Shown here: positions 1-9,348 of the stretch, in pieces | Layout of the letters: each line of letters opens with the position of its first letter | How positions within the stretch are numbered: the stretch's first letter is position 1 | Assembly: GCA_027459485.1 (NCBI GenBank) | Contig: DAIDIG010000010.1 | Coordinates: 25,719 to 89,718, forward strand | From: Bdellovibrionales bacterium | GTDB lineage: Bacteria > Bdellovibrionota > Bdellovibrionia > Bdellovibrionales > UBA1609 | Length of the DNA: 64,000 bases | Direction of reading: 5' to 3' | Translations under genes and position numbers: made by a program | Notes under the pieces: generated by a model | What the model saw: the letters and a program-made list of their open reading frames with translations, nothing else | What the model was told of the DNA's origin: nothing | Database searches by the model: none

Positions 1-1
1 C

Positions 2-829
2 CCACCGTATTGGATGATCTTGTCGCGAACGGCGCAAAACCACGGCAAAGGCGCTTATACCATCAACGAAGACGTCGCGTTTCCGAACCCTGCCGCTCCG
101 ACTGGAATGAATGGAATGCTGATGACTCACGAACACTGGGTGATTCTCGATGATTTGCACATGCGGCTGGATGTTCGCGGAGTGGGCGATCTGCAAAACC
201 AAATTCATTTGACATACGTGTATCAAAACGGCGAACGGTATTATTTATCAGAAACTGGCGTACGCCGAGCCTCACGCGCGCCGGCGACATGGTTTGAACC
301 GTTCTTTACATTTCGCAGTTCCCGCGCCTTTCAATCTTTTGCTGTCGCTCGTGGTGTCACTCCCCCAGACTCGGCACGGAGCCGACCGCAACGTTTTTCT
401 ATAAAAAAGCCGGCCCCGCCGACCGCCGAAGCCTTTCTTCGATTAGCGCGAGTCGACGGTACTGTTTCGTATGCGATCGGCGAACCGTCCCCCGTCGGTA
501 GTTCAAATTTACTGCCCGGTCTTTGGATCAAGCAGGATCAGTTCGTTGTTAAAAAAGTTCGCTACCCGTCCGGCGTCGAAATTTTGGCGCAAAAATATCG
601 TCAATATAAGTCGCTCTGGTATCCCCAGATTTTGTCTGTTAAATGGGCGGACGGTAAAGCCCAAATCACGGTCACTTCGGTCACGCCCCTTGCCAATGAA
701 AAGATCGCGAAAAAGCGTGTGAACCCGCGCGAGCTTTCAATGTCAAGGGCGCACGATAACGAACCGGGCTCACCGCTGTTGCTACCAACAAATTCGGCGG
801 TTCGCGAGTTTTACACTCAAATGAGGTAA
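2..829 (+). CDS. Hypothetical protein, partial at left edge
   Basis: The frame is open to the left edge of the window, so the true start probably lies outside; the first ATG inside is at 14. The visible part (about 275 residues) is soluble, with no membrane segment. A beta-rich C-terminal half (LPGLWIKQDQFVVKKVRYP, then alternating hydrophobic stretches ending in ITVTSVTPL) vaguely recalls LolA-type outer-membrane lipoprotein-sorting folds, but I do not recognise the family and assign no function. It ends 2 bp before priA, and its last codons carry the GAGG that serves as the priA ribosome site, so the two are probably co-transcribed. The first 30 bases read equally protein-like in frame 1 (VLDDLVANG), so a frameshift or wrong start near the edge is possible. 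Confidence 0.55.
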   Translation, partial: PPYWMILSRTAQNHGKGAYTINEDVAFPNPAAPTGMNGMLMTHEHWVILDDLHMRLDVRGVGDLQNQIHLTYVYQNGERYYLSETGVRRASRAPATWFEPFFTFRSSRAFQSFAVARGVTPPDSARSRPQRFSIKKPAPPTAEAFLRLARVDGTVSYAIGEPSPVGSSNLLPGLWIKQDQFVVKKVRYPSGVEILAQKYRQYKSLWYPQILSVKWADGKAQITVTSVTPLANEKIAKKRVNPRELSMSRAHDNEPGSPLLLPTNSAVREFYTQMR

Positions 830-831
830 CC

Positions 832-2862
832 ATGGCGAAAGAACACGAAGCTGTGTCTTTCGCACACGTCGCGGTGAATGCTCCGCTTCTTCACTCGCTT
901 GTTTATAAATCGAGTGAACGGCTGAACCGCGGCGACTCGGTCTTTGTGCCGCTCGGGCATCGACGTGAGCGCGGAGTTGTGTTCGATATCAGCCCGCCTA
1001 AGACATCCGGCGAATTCACGATTCGCAATGTGTTCGAAAAAGATGAGACTCGCCCCTTGCTCTCAGACGTATTTTTAAAATGGCTGGAGTGGCTCTCCGA
1101 GTATTACGTGCATCCTCTCGGGCAGGTGGCGGCGCTTGCCTTCCCGCCGCTTGATCCTCGCAAAAATTCAAAGCCGCGCTTGTCAAAAAGGCCGGCGGTC
1201 GTGAAAGCGACCGAACTGAAATCGAAGCCAGTTTTGACTGAGGAACAGGCGTATGTCGTTTCGTCAATTTCTGTTGAAAGAAATTTTGAGGCACACCTCG
1301 TATATGGTGTCACGGGTTCTGGTAAGACCGAAGTTTATTTTCGCGCGCTCGAAAATGCCCTTCAATTAGACGACGGCAAAGGGCAGGGGCTTGTGCTTGT
1401 GCCTGAAATTTCTCTCACGCCTCAGCTCGTTCAACGCTTTGCCGAGCGGTTTGGCGATCAAATCGCGGTTTTGCACTCTCAGCTGACCGATCGTGAGCGC
1501 ACGGATCAATGGTGGTCGATGGTTTCGGGCCAAAAAAAAATACTGGTCGGCGCACGATCGGCTCTTTTCTGCCCACTCCCTCATTTGCGACTGATCGTCG
1601 TCGACGAAGAACACGAGGCGAGCTACAAGCAAGAGGAGAAACTTCGCTACCACGCGCGCGATGCCGCCGTGATGCTCGCGCGCTCACTCAACATTCCGGT
1701 CATTTTAGGCTCTGCGACTCCGAGCCTCGAATCCTGGCTGAATGCGAAGCGCGGCAAATACAAACTCCATAAATTAGAGCGGCGAGTGGCTGAACGGGCC
1801 ATGCCGCAAACTGAGATTCTAGATCTTCGCGCGAATAAAAGAGAAAGCGCGCCGGAGGTTTTTTGGTTGTCCCCACAACTCGAAAGCGCGATGCAATCGG
1901 CGCTTGAGCGCAACGAACAGACAGCGTTATTTTTAAATCGGCGCGGTATCGCGCGAACGGTCCTTTGCGGCGAATGCGGCTTTAGCTATCAGTGCCCCAA
2001 CTGTACCATTGCGCTCACTCTGCACGGGGAACGAAATTTGGTTTGTCATTTTTGCGACTATCACGAGCTATTAGCGGAAATCTGCCCGTCTTGCCGCGAA
2101 GGTGAACTCAAATCGCTCGGCCTTGGTACCGAACAAATTGAGCGGAGTTTGAAAGAGCGCTTTCCGAACGCCCGGATTGCGCGTGCCGATCGTGACGAGA
2201 TCCACTCCCGCGAGTCGCTTGAGAATTTGATTCGGGGAATGGAAGATCACGACATTGACATTCTCGTCGGCACGCAAATGATCGCCAAGGGGTTGGATTT
2301 TCCAAAACTGACCCTGGTCGGTCTCGTGTTGGCGGATGTTGGGTTTAACATCCCAGATTTTCGCTCAACCGAACGCGCCTACCAGCTCGTCACTCAAATG
2401 AGCGGGCGTGCCGGTCGCCATCAAATCGACGGCGGGCGAGTCATTGTTCAAACCTATAATGTTGAACATCCGGCACTGCAGTTCGCGCTCTCTCGAACTT
2501 ATGCCGAGTTTGCCGACCATGAGCTCGTTTCGCGGGAGGAGTTCGGTTACCCGCCGTTTTGTAAACTGGCCGCAATCCGCGTTTTGGCCGGTGATCGCGC
2601 GCTTGGCGAACAGACAATTGAAAAAATCGCGGTACGGGCCGAGTTGCTCAAAAAGCAGCTCGCGGCTTATGGTGACATTCAAATTTTAGGCCCGGCCGAG
2701 GCGCCGATGGCCCGGCTCCGAGGCCAGTATCGATTTCACTCGCTATTCAAATCGAAGGGATCGCATTTAAGTGCATTCTGTCGCCAGCTCCTCGGTGATG
2801 AAAAGTGGATCCCCTCATCGACCAAAGTACAGGTCGACATCGATCCGATGAGTTTGCTTTAA
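832..2862 (+). CDS. priA: Primosomal protein N' (replication restart helicase PriA)
   Basis: PriA is the superfamily 2 DNA helicase that reloads the replisome at stalled forks. The 676-residue product has the expected order: an N-terminal DNA-binding region (to about residue 110), a helicase core with Walker A GVTGSGKT at about 159-166 and the DEEH box at 258-261, then the paired zinc-binding clusters starting at Cys379 (CGECGFSYQCPNC, CHFC, CPSC). A C-terminal helicase lobe follows, with GTQMIAKGLDFP and the QMSGRAGR motif VI. The ATG at 832 lies 5 nt after a GAGG that overlaps the end of the preceding gene. Length is slightly under the roughly 730 residues of E. coli PriA. No key motif is missing. 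Confidence 0.96.
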   Translation: MAKEHEAVSFAHVAVNAPLLHSLVYKSSERLNRGDSVFVPLGHRRERGVVFDISPPKTSGEFTIRNVFEKDETRPLLSDVFLKWLEWLSEYYVHPLGQVAALAFPPLDPRKNSKPRLSKRPAVVKATELKSKPVLTEEQAYVVSSISVERNFEAHLVYGVTGSGKTEVYFRALENALQLDDGKGQGLVLVPEISLTPQLVQRFAERFGDQIAVLHSQLTDRERTDQWWSMVSGQKKILVGARSALFCPLPHLRLIVVDEEHEASYKQEEKLRYHARDAAVMLARSLNIPVILGSATPSLESWLNAKRGKYKLHKLERRVAERAMPQTEILDLRANKRESAPEVFWLSPQLESAMQSALERNEQTALFLNRRGIARTVLCGECGFSYQCPNCTIALTLHGERNLVCHFCDYHELLAEICPSCREGELKSLGLGTEQIERSLKERFPNARIARADRDEIHSRESLENLIRGMEDHDIDILVGTQMIAKGLDFPKLTLVGLVLADVGFNIPDFRSTERAYQLVTQMSGRAGRHQIDGGRVIVQTYNVEHPALQFALSRTYAEFADHELVSREEFGYPPFCKLAAIRVLAGDRALGEQTIEKIAVRAELLKKQLAAYGDIQILGPAEAPMARLRGQYRFHSLFKSKGSHLSAFCRQLLGDEKWIPSSTKVQVDIDPMSLL

Positions 2863-2870
2863 TAGAAGTA

Positions 2871-3770
2871 ATGAATGACAACCTGCAGACGCATGCGTGC
2901 CCCCGATGCGGCAACGAAGCCACAAAACTGATCCCCGTTGATGCGGGTATGAAGTTGATTCTTAAACAAACCGGCGAGGGCGCTCAAGAGCTGCCGGCGC
3001 AAGTCTGTTCAGCTTGTTACAACGAGCTCACGGCCAGCGTCTCTCAAGGCGTAAAGCTTCGCCTTGAACAGCAAGCCAAAGAAAAAAATCGGCACCTTTT
3101 ATGGAAGAGCCGCGTCGGCATTGTTAAACAGGCCCGGCAAATGATGCAGCAGAAAATGTACTCAGAAGCCGCCGTCAATTACGAAAAATATTTACGCGTG
3201 CTTGAGATATCATACGACAAAAAATCCGGCGAGTTAACACCCGATCTGTTTGGCAAAAGCTCTCGCTCGAAAGAACTCACGGTCATCGCCACGTGTTACT
3301 GGGATCTCATGCTGATTTACGACACCAATCCGCAATACCGCGATCGCATGATGAAGGCCGCAAAGAAATTGGCAGAATTCGTTCCCTATTCAACCATATA
3401 TCCTGACATCGCCAAAAAAGCGCAAATCTTCGCCGGTTCGGCTAAGAATTCCGATATTGTGAATGAATTTTTACGCCTCTCAAAGGCGGGCCCGGCACGG
3501 TGTTTTATCGCCACCTCCGCCTTTGGCAGCGAAAATCACCCGGTGGTTCTCACGTTACGCGAGTTTCGCGATCAGGTGCTCGTGCGCACAAAAACGGGTA
3601 TGCGGCTCGTGGTTTTATATTATCGCCACTCCCCCCGGGTCGCGCGTTATTTGGATAGTCGACCAAAACTCGCGCGGGTCGTCCGCTTGCCGCTCGCTTG
3701 TCTTGCGCAGCTTCTGAGGGCGATAACGCGCTTGCGACCCACTAATGCGTCTGGTACCTTTTTTGAATGA
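2871..3770 (+). CDS. CFI-box C-terminal domain protein with N-terminal zinc ribbon
   Basis: The 299-residue product starts at ATG 2871, 8 nt after the priA stop; an in-frame ATG at 2805 lies inside priA and is less likely. Residues 10-13 (CPRC) and a later CSAC form a probable zinc ribbon. A helical middle part (KQARQMMQQKMYSEAAVNYEKY) looks TPR-like. Near the C-terminus is CFIATSAFGSENHPVVLTLR, which matches the CFI-box module named for Cys-Phe-Ile and found at C-termini of varied proteins in Bdellovibrio and other Proteobacteria. Two hydrophobic/basic helices follow it. The role of the CFI box is not established as far as I know. No signal peptide is visible, so it is probably cytoplasmic or peripheral to the inner membrane. 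Confidence 0.8.
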   Translation: MNDNLQTHACPRCGNEATKLIPVDAGMKLILKQTGEGAQELPAQVCSACYNELTASVSQGVKLRLEQQAKEKNRHLLWKSRVGIVKQARQMMQQKMYSEAAVNYEKYLRVLEISYDKKSGELTPDLFGKSSRSKELTVIATCYWDLMLIYDTNPQYRDRMMKAAKKLAEFVPYSTIYPDIAKKAQIFAGSAKNSDIVNEFLRLSKAGPARCFIATSAFGSENHPVVLTLREFRDQVLVRTKTGMRLVVLYYRHSPRVARYLDSRPKLARVVRLPLACLAQLLRAITRLRPTNASGTFFE

Positions 3771-4786
3771 AGTTTGTCATCGTTTCAGATGGGCTTGCCG
3801 GCTTTTTTCTCGCAAATTTGCTGGTGAAGAAAAATCACGACGTTACGCTCGTTGATACCGGCAATGAGCCGCAAACCCCTGAACGTTTTCGCGACATCGG
3901 GTTTTCATTTTTACCGAACACCGATACCGTTCGCCGCGGCCTTTCGCTTCTCGAAGAAGGTTTTGAAATGCCGTTTGAAATCCACGAGCATGAAAGAGCG
4001 CCGATCACTGTTGAGGGTCATGACATTAAACCGTTTGTCGGGTTTGGCGAAAGTCGATCGGTTGCGGTTCAACCGCTCAGCTTGTTCAACGCACCGTCCA
4101 GTCTATCCATCAGCTGCGCCGAGAAAATGATCATTGAAAATGCCTTGGCCAACCACCGGTTCAAAGTTCTACCGTTTTCAGAAATGAGTTCGATCCAGAT
4201 CGTCGGTAATTTAATCGAGCGGATCACGATTAATGGTCAAACTGATCTCGAAGCCGATCGTTATATTTTTCTTAATTCGCCCCATGAGATTTTGCCAATA
4301 TTGCCACCGGAGCTCGTCGGCTCAAAAACGCGGACTCGACTTGCGAAAACCTCTTCGTGGGCCCGACTCGCATTGCGGCTGAATCATGCCGAGCCTCTGC
4401 CGCCAGTCAGAGAACTCGTCTTTTTATTGCCGAATCAGCCCGATGCCCCACCGTGCGTGGGCCAAATCGATGAGAGCCTCCACTGTTCAACTTGGTTGAC
4501 ATTTGTACCGACTGAACTAGCCGATGACCCGGCCTATGTCGCCGATACACTGAAAGATATGCGCAAATTGGTCAAAAGGTCGTTCCCAATGTCAGAACCA
4601 CAACCCAAAGAAACCGTCGCGGTAGTGCCGCGGGCGCTTGCCGATTTGTCGTGGATTTTTGAAAATCAAGATCTCATGCATATAGCGGATAACCTTGTAA
4701 TTTCTCCGCGCCTCGCGACCCAGTCTGTAGGATTTTCGCAAAGCGTTGAGGCGCTATCGCGCGCCGCAATTTCGTGTTACCACTAG
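3767..4786 (+). CDS. Hypothetical Rossmann-like protein (possible FAD/NAD(P)-binding)
   Basis: This 339-residue protein overlaps the CFI-box gene by 4 bp (ATGA), indicating translational coupling. Its N-terminus, MKFVIVSDGLAGFFLANLL followed by a hydrophobic strand ending VTLVDT, has the beta-alpha-beta shape of a dinucleotide-binding fold with an acidic residue at the end of strand 2. The glycine loop (DGLAGFF) is shifted from the usual GxGxxG, so cofactor binding is uncertain. The rest resembles the general layout of FAD-dependent amine oxidase or protoporphyrinogen oxidase relatives only in secondary structure. I recognise no catalytic motif and assign no reaction. It is the last gene before the rpsB leader. 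Confidence 0.6.
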   Translation: MKFVIVSDGLAGFFLANLLVKKNHDVTLVDTGNEPQTPERFRDIGFSFLPNTDTVRRGLSLLEEGFEMPFEIHEHERAPITVEGHDIKPFVGFGESRSVAVQPLSLFNAPSSLSISCAEKMIIENALANHRFKVLPFSEMSSIQIVGNLIERITINGQTDLEADRYIFLNSPHEILPILPPELVGSKTRTRLAKTSSWARLALRLNHAEPLPPVRELVFLLPNQPDAPPCVGQIDESLHCSTWLTFVPTELADDPAYVADTLKDMRKLVKRSFPMSEPQPKETVAVVPRALADLSWIFENQDLMHIADNLVISPRLATQSVGFSQSVEALSRAAISCYH

Positions 4787-4791
4787 CCCAC

Positions 4792-4854
4792 TATTAACGA
4801 CACACTTTCCGTTTCTTTCTGGTGCTTCGTAAGCAACGAAGTTCCTGCGGAAAG
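4792..4854 (+). promoter_or_regulatory. rpsB leader: -10-like box and nested hairpins
   Basis: Between the preceding gene and rpsB lie two nested inverted repeats. The outer pair is CTTTCCG (4805-4811) with CGGAAAG (4848-4854), a perfect 7-bp stem. The inner pair is CTTCGT (4825-4830) with ACGAAG (4836-4841), 6 bp with a 5-nt loop. An alternative inner stem TGCTT/AAGCA uses overlapping bases. A TATTAA (4792-4797) resembles a -10 box and would place transcription start at the base of the outer stem; no good -35 is visible. S2 autoregulation through an rpsB leader is known in other bacteria. This leader being such an element is inference. Confidence 0.5.
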
Positions 4855-4878
4855 GTGGATTAACCAGAGAGGTACAAT

Positions 4879-5825
4879 ATGTCCGTCACGATTAAAGAGA
4901 TGCTCGACGCCGGTGTGCACTTCGGCCACCAAACCCAGCGTTGGAACCCAAAAATGAAACCTTATGTTTATGCCGATCGAGGTGGAATCCACATCATCGA
5001 TTTGCAAAAAACGGTTGTGCACGCCAAGCACGCGTCTGATTTTATTAAATCGGTTGCAGCGCGCGGCGGCCGGTTGATTTTTGTCGGCACAAAAAAGCAA
5101 GCCGTTGAACCGATTTTAGAAGCGGCTAATAAGTGCGGGCAGTTTCATGTGACGAAGCGGTGGCTTGGCGGGATGCTCACGAACTTTCAAACGATTCAAG
5201 CGAGCGTCATGCGGCTTCGAAAAATCGACCAGATGCGTGAAAAGCGCGAGCTCGACTACTTCTCTAAAAAAGAACGCGCTCAAATTGAAAAAGAATATAT
5301 AAAACTCAACGATTATCTCAGTGGCATTCGAGAAATGAAAGATATGCCGTCGGCCATGTTCGTCATTGATCTCAACAAGGAGCACATCGCGGTTGCCGAA
5401 GCTAAACGGTTGGGCATTCCAGTTGTCGCGATTGCCGACACAAACACCGATCCCGAGCTGATCGACTTCCCAATCCCCGGTAACGATGATGCGATTCGTT
5501 CCATTAAGCTTTTTGCCAATATGGTCGCCGATGCGTACATCGAAGGCGCAAAAGTTTGGCAGGAAGAATTGAAAAAAATGGCAGATTCAAAAGCGAAAGA
5601 AGAAAAAGTAGAGCGTCCCGTTAAAGCAGAACGGCCATCGCGTCGCTCTGAAGCGGCCAGCGAAGGCGGCCCCGCCGTCATCAAAGTCGCAAAGGGTCGC
5701 AAGTTCGTCGCTGCCGGAACTGCCGATGAAGTTGAAATCGAAATGGAACTTGATTCGCGCGAAACCGAAGAGCCGCAAGAAACTGAAACTGACACAAGCG
5801 CGACGCCCACCGGAGGGTCCGAGAA

Positions 5826-5829
<4 letters not shown>
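4879..5829 (+). CDS. rpsB: 30S ribosomal protein S2
   Basis: S2 binds late to the 30S subunit between head and body and is needed to hold S1. The first 240 or so residues are canonical: [19 protein letters not shown] near the start, then [13 protein letters not shown], and [20 protein letters not shown]. From about residue 237 a 75-80 residue tail extends beyond the usual family length. It is highly charged, first Lys/Glu/Arg-rich and ending in an acidic run rich in Glu and Thr. An AGAGAGG lies 7-13 nt before the ATG. The gene heads the rpsB-tsf-pyrH-frr order found in most bacteria and overlaps tsf by 4 bp. Confidence 0.97.
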
Positions 5830-7189
<1,360 letters not shown>

Positions 7190-7205
7190 AAATAGGATCA
7201 AGGCG

Positions 7206-7763
7206 ATGACAGAACAGCTCAAGTCCAAAGCGGAAAACTCAATGAAAGCCGCAATTGCGGCGCTAGCGAATGAACTAAAAAAGGTCAGGACAGGTCGAGC
7301 ACAAGTCAGTATGCTCGATTCCGTTCGCGTGAACTACTACGGTCAGCTTGTGCCGCTCAACCAAGTGGGTTCCGTTTCATGCCCAGACGCGCGATCTTTC
7401 ATGATCGCCCCGTGGGAGACAAATTTACTTAAAGAAATCGAGCAGTCGATCATAAAGAGCGATATTGGTATGGCGCCGCAAAACGACGGCAAAGTGATTC
7501 GTCTTCGCTTGCCCGAATTAACCGAAGAGCGCCGCAAAGACCTTGTTAAAAATATCAAGAAAATCGTTGAGGACGCGCGGGTCGCAATTCGAATGGCTCG
7601 CCGGGAGGCCAATGACGCGCTGAAAGAAGCCCTGAAAAATAAGGCAATCAGCGAAGACGAAAACAAAAAGGCCACTGATACCATTCAAAAACTGACGGAC
7701 GATCACATTAAAAAAATTGACCAGATCGGCGTCGACAAAGAAAAAGAACTTCTGACTCTTTAG
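7206..7763 (+). CDS. frr: Ribosome recycling factor
   Basis: RRF acts with EF-G to split post-termination ribosomes. The 185-residue length is exactly typical. Domain I helices contain KVRTGRAQVSMLDSVRVNYYG. The compact domain II has IAPWETNLLKEIEQSI and RLRLPELTEERRKDLVK. The C-terminal long helix ends DHIKKIDQIGVDKEKEL. A GGATCAAGGCG ribosome site precedes the ATG. The gene follows pyrH by 16 bp and precedes uppS by 12 bp in one transcription unit. Confidence 0.97.
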   Translation: MTEQLKSKAENSMKAAIAALANELKKVRTGRAQVSMLDSVRVNYYGQLVPLNQVGSVSCPDARSFMIAPWETNLLKEIEQSIIKSDIGMAPQNDGKVIRLRLPELTEERRKDLVKNIKKIVEDARVAIRMARREANDALKEALKNKAISEDENKKATDTIQKLTDDHIKKIDQIGVDKEKELLTL

Positions 7764-7775
7764 CCAAGATCGCCG

Positions 7776-8507
7776 ATGAGTAAAGCCAACCACGTAGCAA
7801 TCATCATGGACGGTAACGGGCGCTGGGCGCAAAGCCGTAGCCGCCCTAGAACTTACGGTCACATTCAGGGTGCGCGCGTGGCAAAAAAAATTATAACCGC
7901 GGCTGTCGAGCGCGGTCTTTCGCACCTAACCTTGTTTGCATTTAGCACAGAGAATTGGCAGCGGCCGAAAACTGAGGTGAGTTTTTTGATGCGTCTTTTG
8001 GCCCATCAGATTCGCCGTGAGCAAAAAACGTTGATGACGAACAACGTGCGCTTCAGCACGATTGGTGACTTGTCGGCACTCCCAAACTTTGCGAAACAAG
8101 TTGTCGTCGATGCCACAAAATTGACAGAGGATAACACGGGCCTGCGCTTGATATTCGCCCTCAACTACGGCGGCCAACAAGAGATTCTAAATGCCGTAAA
8201 AAAGGTGGCGGCTGAGGTTCAGCGCGGGGCACTTAACCCTGAGGAATTGACTCAAGAAACTTTTTCTTCTTTTTTAGATACTCATGCATTCCCGCCTCCG
8301 GATCTCATTATTCGCACGAGCGGCGAAAAGCGAATCTCCAATTTCATATTGTGGTCAAGTGCCTATTCTGAAATGTATTTTGTCGAAAAGCACTGGCCCG
8401 ATTTTACCGCCTATGATTTCGATCTTGCGCTTGCCGATTTCACCAAGCGCTCCCGTCGTTTCGGCAAAGTACTAGAGTCCATACCCCCGGTGGCGGTCGC
8501 ACCTTGA
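7776..8507 (+). CDS. uppS: Isoprenyl (undecaprenyl) diphosphate synthase
   Basis: This cis-prenyltransferase condenses isopentenyl diphosphate onto farnesyl diphosphate to make the C55 lipid carrier precursor for peptidoglycan and O-antigen. The 243-residue protein has the catalytic MDGNGRWA near residue 10, FAFSTENW near residue 50, and the C-terminal RTSGE then RISNFILW cluster that binds diphosphate. Its stop overlaps the TTG start of cdsA, linking the two membrane-lipid genes. Confidence 0.96.
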   Translation: MSKANHVAIIMDGNGRWAQSRSRPRTYGHIQGARVAKKIITAAVERGLSHLTLFAFSTENWQRPKTEVSFLMRLLAHQIRREQKTLMTNNVRFSTIGDLSALPNFAKQVVVDATKLTEDNTGLRLIFALNYGGQQEILNAVKKVAAEVQRGALNPEELTQETFSSFLDTHAFPPPDLIIRTSGEKRISNFILWSSAYSEMYFVEKHWPDFTAYDFDLALADFTKRSRRFGKVLESIPPVAVAP

Positions 8508-9325
8508 CGACTTCTCTTCAAAAACGAATTGTTTCGGCTGCCGTGATGCTTTTGCTGATGGGGCTAACGGTGAAGCTTTTCGGGGCTCGAGGCCTACTGG
8601 CCTTGGGCCTTATCATTTGTTCAGTCGGTGTTTATGAATTCGTGCAACTCACAATCGTACCGCTTAATCAGGCGCCCTGGTTGATATGGTTCTACAACTT
8701 AATAGCCACCCTCGTATTGGTGGCTGCTGGCGTAAGTGATCCTGCACATTGGGTTTACCTTTTTCTAGCGCTCATACCGGTTACATTGTCGCTTGCACTC
8801 TGGTCGCGACGCGATTTCGCCGATCCATTTTCCCTGCAGCCGTTTGCTGGGCAAATGACCCTCGGGCTTCTTTATACGGGAGTGCTACCCGGCATGACGT
8901 TACATCTTCTGCTTACACCTTTGGGCACCAAGTGGTTTGCACTTTTGCTTTCAGTCGTTTTTGCCGGCGACATCTGCGCATATATGGGCGGCTCGATTTT
9001 TGGCGGGCCAAAGCTCATGCCCACGGTTTCACCAAACAAGACCATTTCCGGTTCGATATCAGGTTTAGTGGGTTCAGTGGTTATCGGAATAATTTTTGCT
9101 AAAGTTTTTAAAATGTCGACCTCGCTCTTTGTCTCGATCGGTTTGTCTCTCACAATCGGTGCTGTGGCTCAAAGCGGTGATCTGTTCGAGTCGCTATTGA
9201 AACGGAACCGGAACGTGAAAGACTCCGGCCATTTTCTGCCTGGTCATGGGGGCGTTCTAGATCGTCTAGACGGGGTTTATTTCGCGGCTCCTATAATTCT
9301 TTGCGCCGCCCACTGGTTTTCATAA
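8504..9325 (+). CDS. cdsA: Phosphatidate cytidylyltransferase
   Basis: This inner-membrane enzyme makes CDP-diacylglycerol from phosphatidate and CTP, the branch point to all phospholipids. The 273-residue protein is strongly hydrophobic, with about seven to eight membrane segments. The CDP-alcohol signature lies near the C-terminus (GDLFESLLKRNRNVKDSG, then PGHGGVLDRLDG). The start is a TTG at 8504 overlapping the uppS stop; there is no ATG until well inside the first membrane helix, so the TTG is well supported. Confidence 0.95.
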   Translation: MTTSLQKRIVSAAVMLLLMGLTVKLFGARGLLALGLIICSVGVYEFVQLTIVPLNQAPWLIWFYNLIATLVLVAAGVSDPAHWVYLFLALIPVTLSLALWSRRDFADPFSLQPFAGQMTLGLLYTGVLPGMTLHLLLTPLGTKWFALLLSVVFAGDICAYMGGSIFGGPKLMPTVSPNKTISGSISGLVGSVVIGIIFAKVFKMSTSLFVSIGLSLTIGAVAQSGDLFESLLKRNRNVKDSGHFLPGHGGVLDRLDGVYFAAPIILCAAHWFS

Positions 9326-9348
9326 CGGATATTACTTACAATGGTTGG

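Noticed and set aside
5313..5810. 165-codon reading frame opposite rpsB
   Set aside because: It is Ser-rich antisense shadow of the rpsB tail, with no family features.
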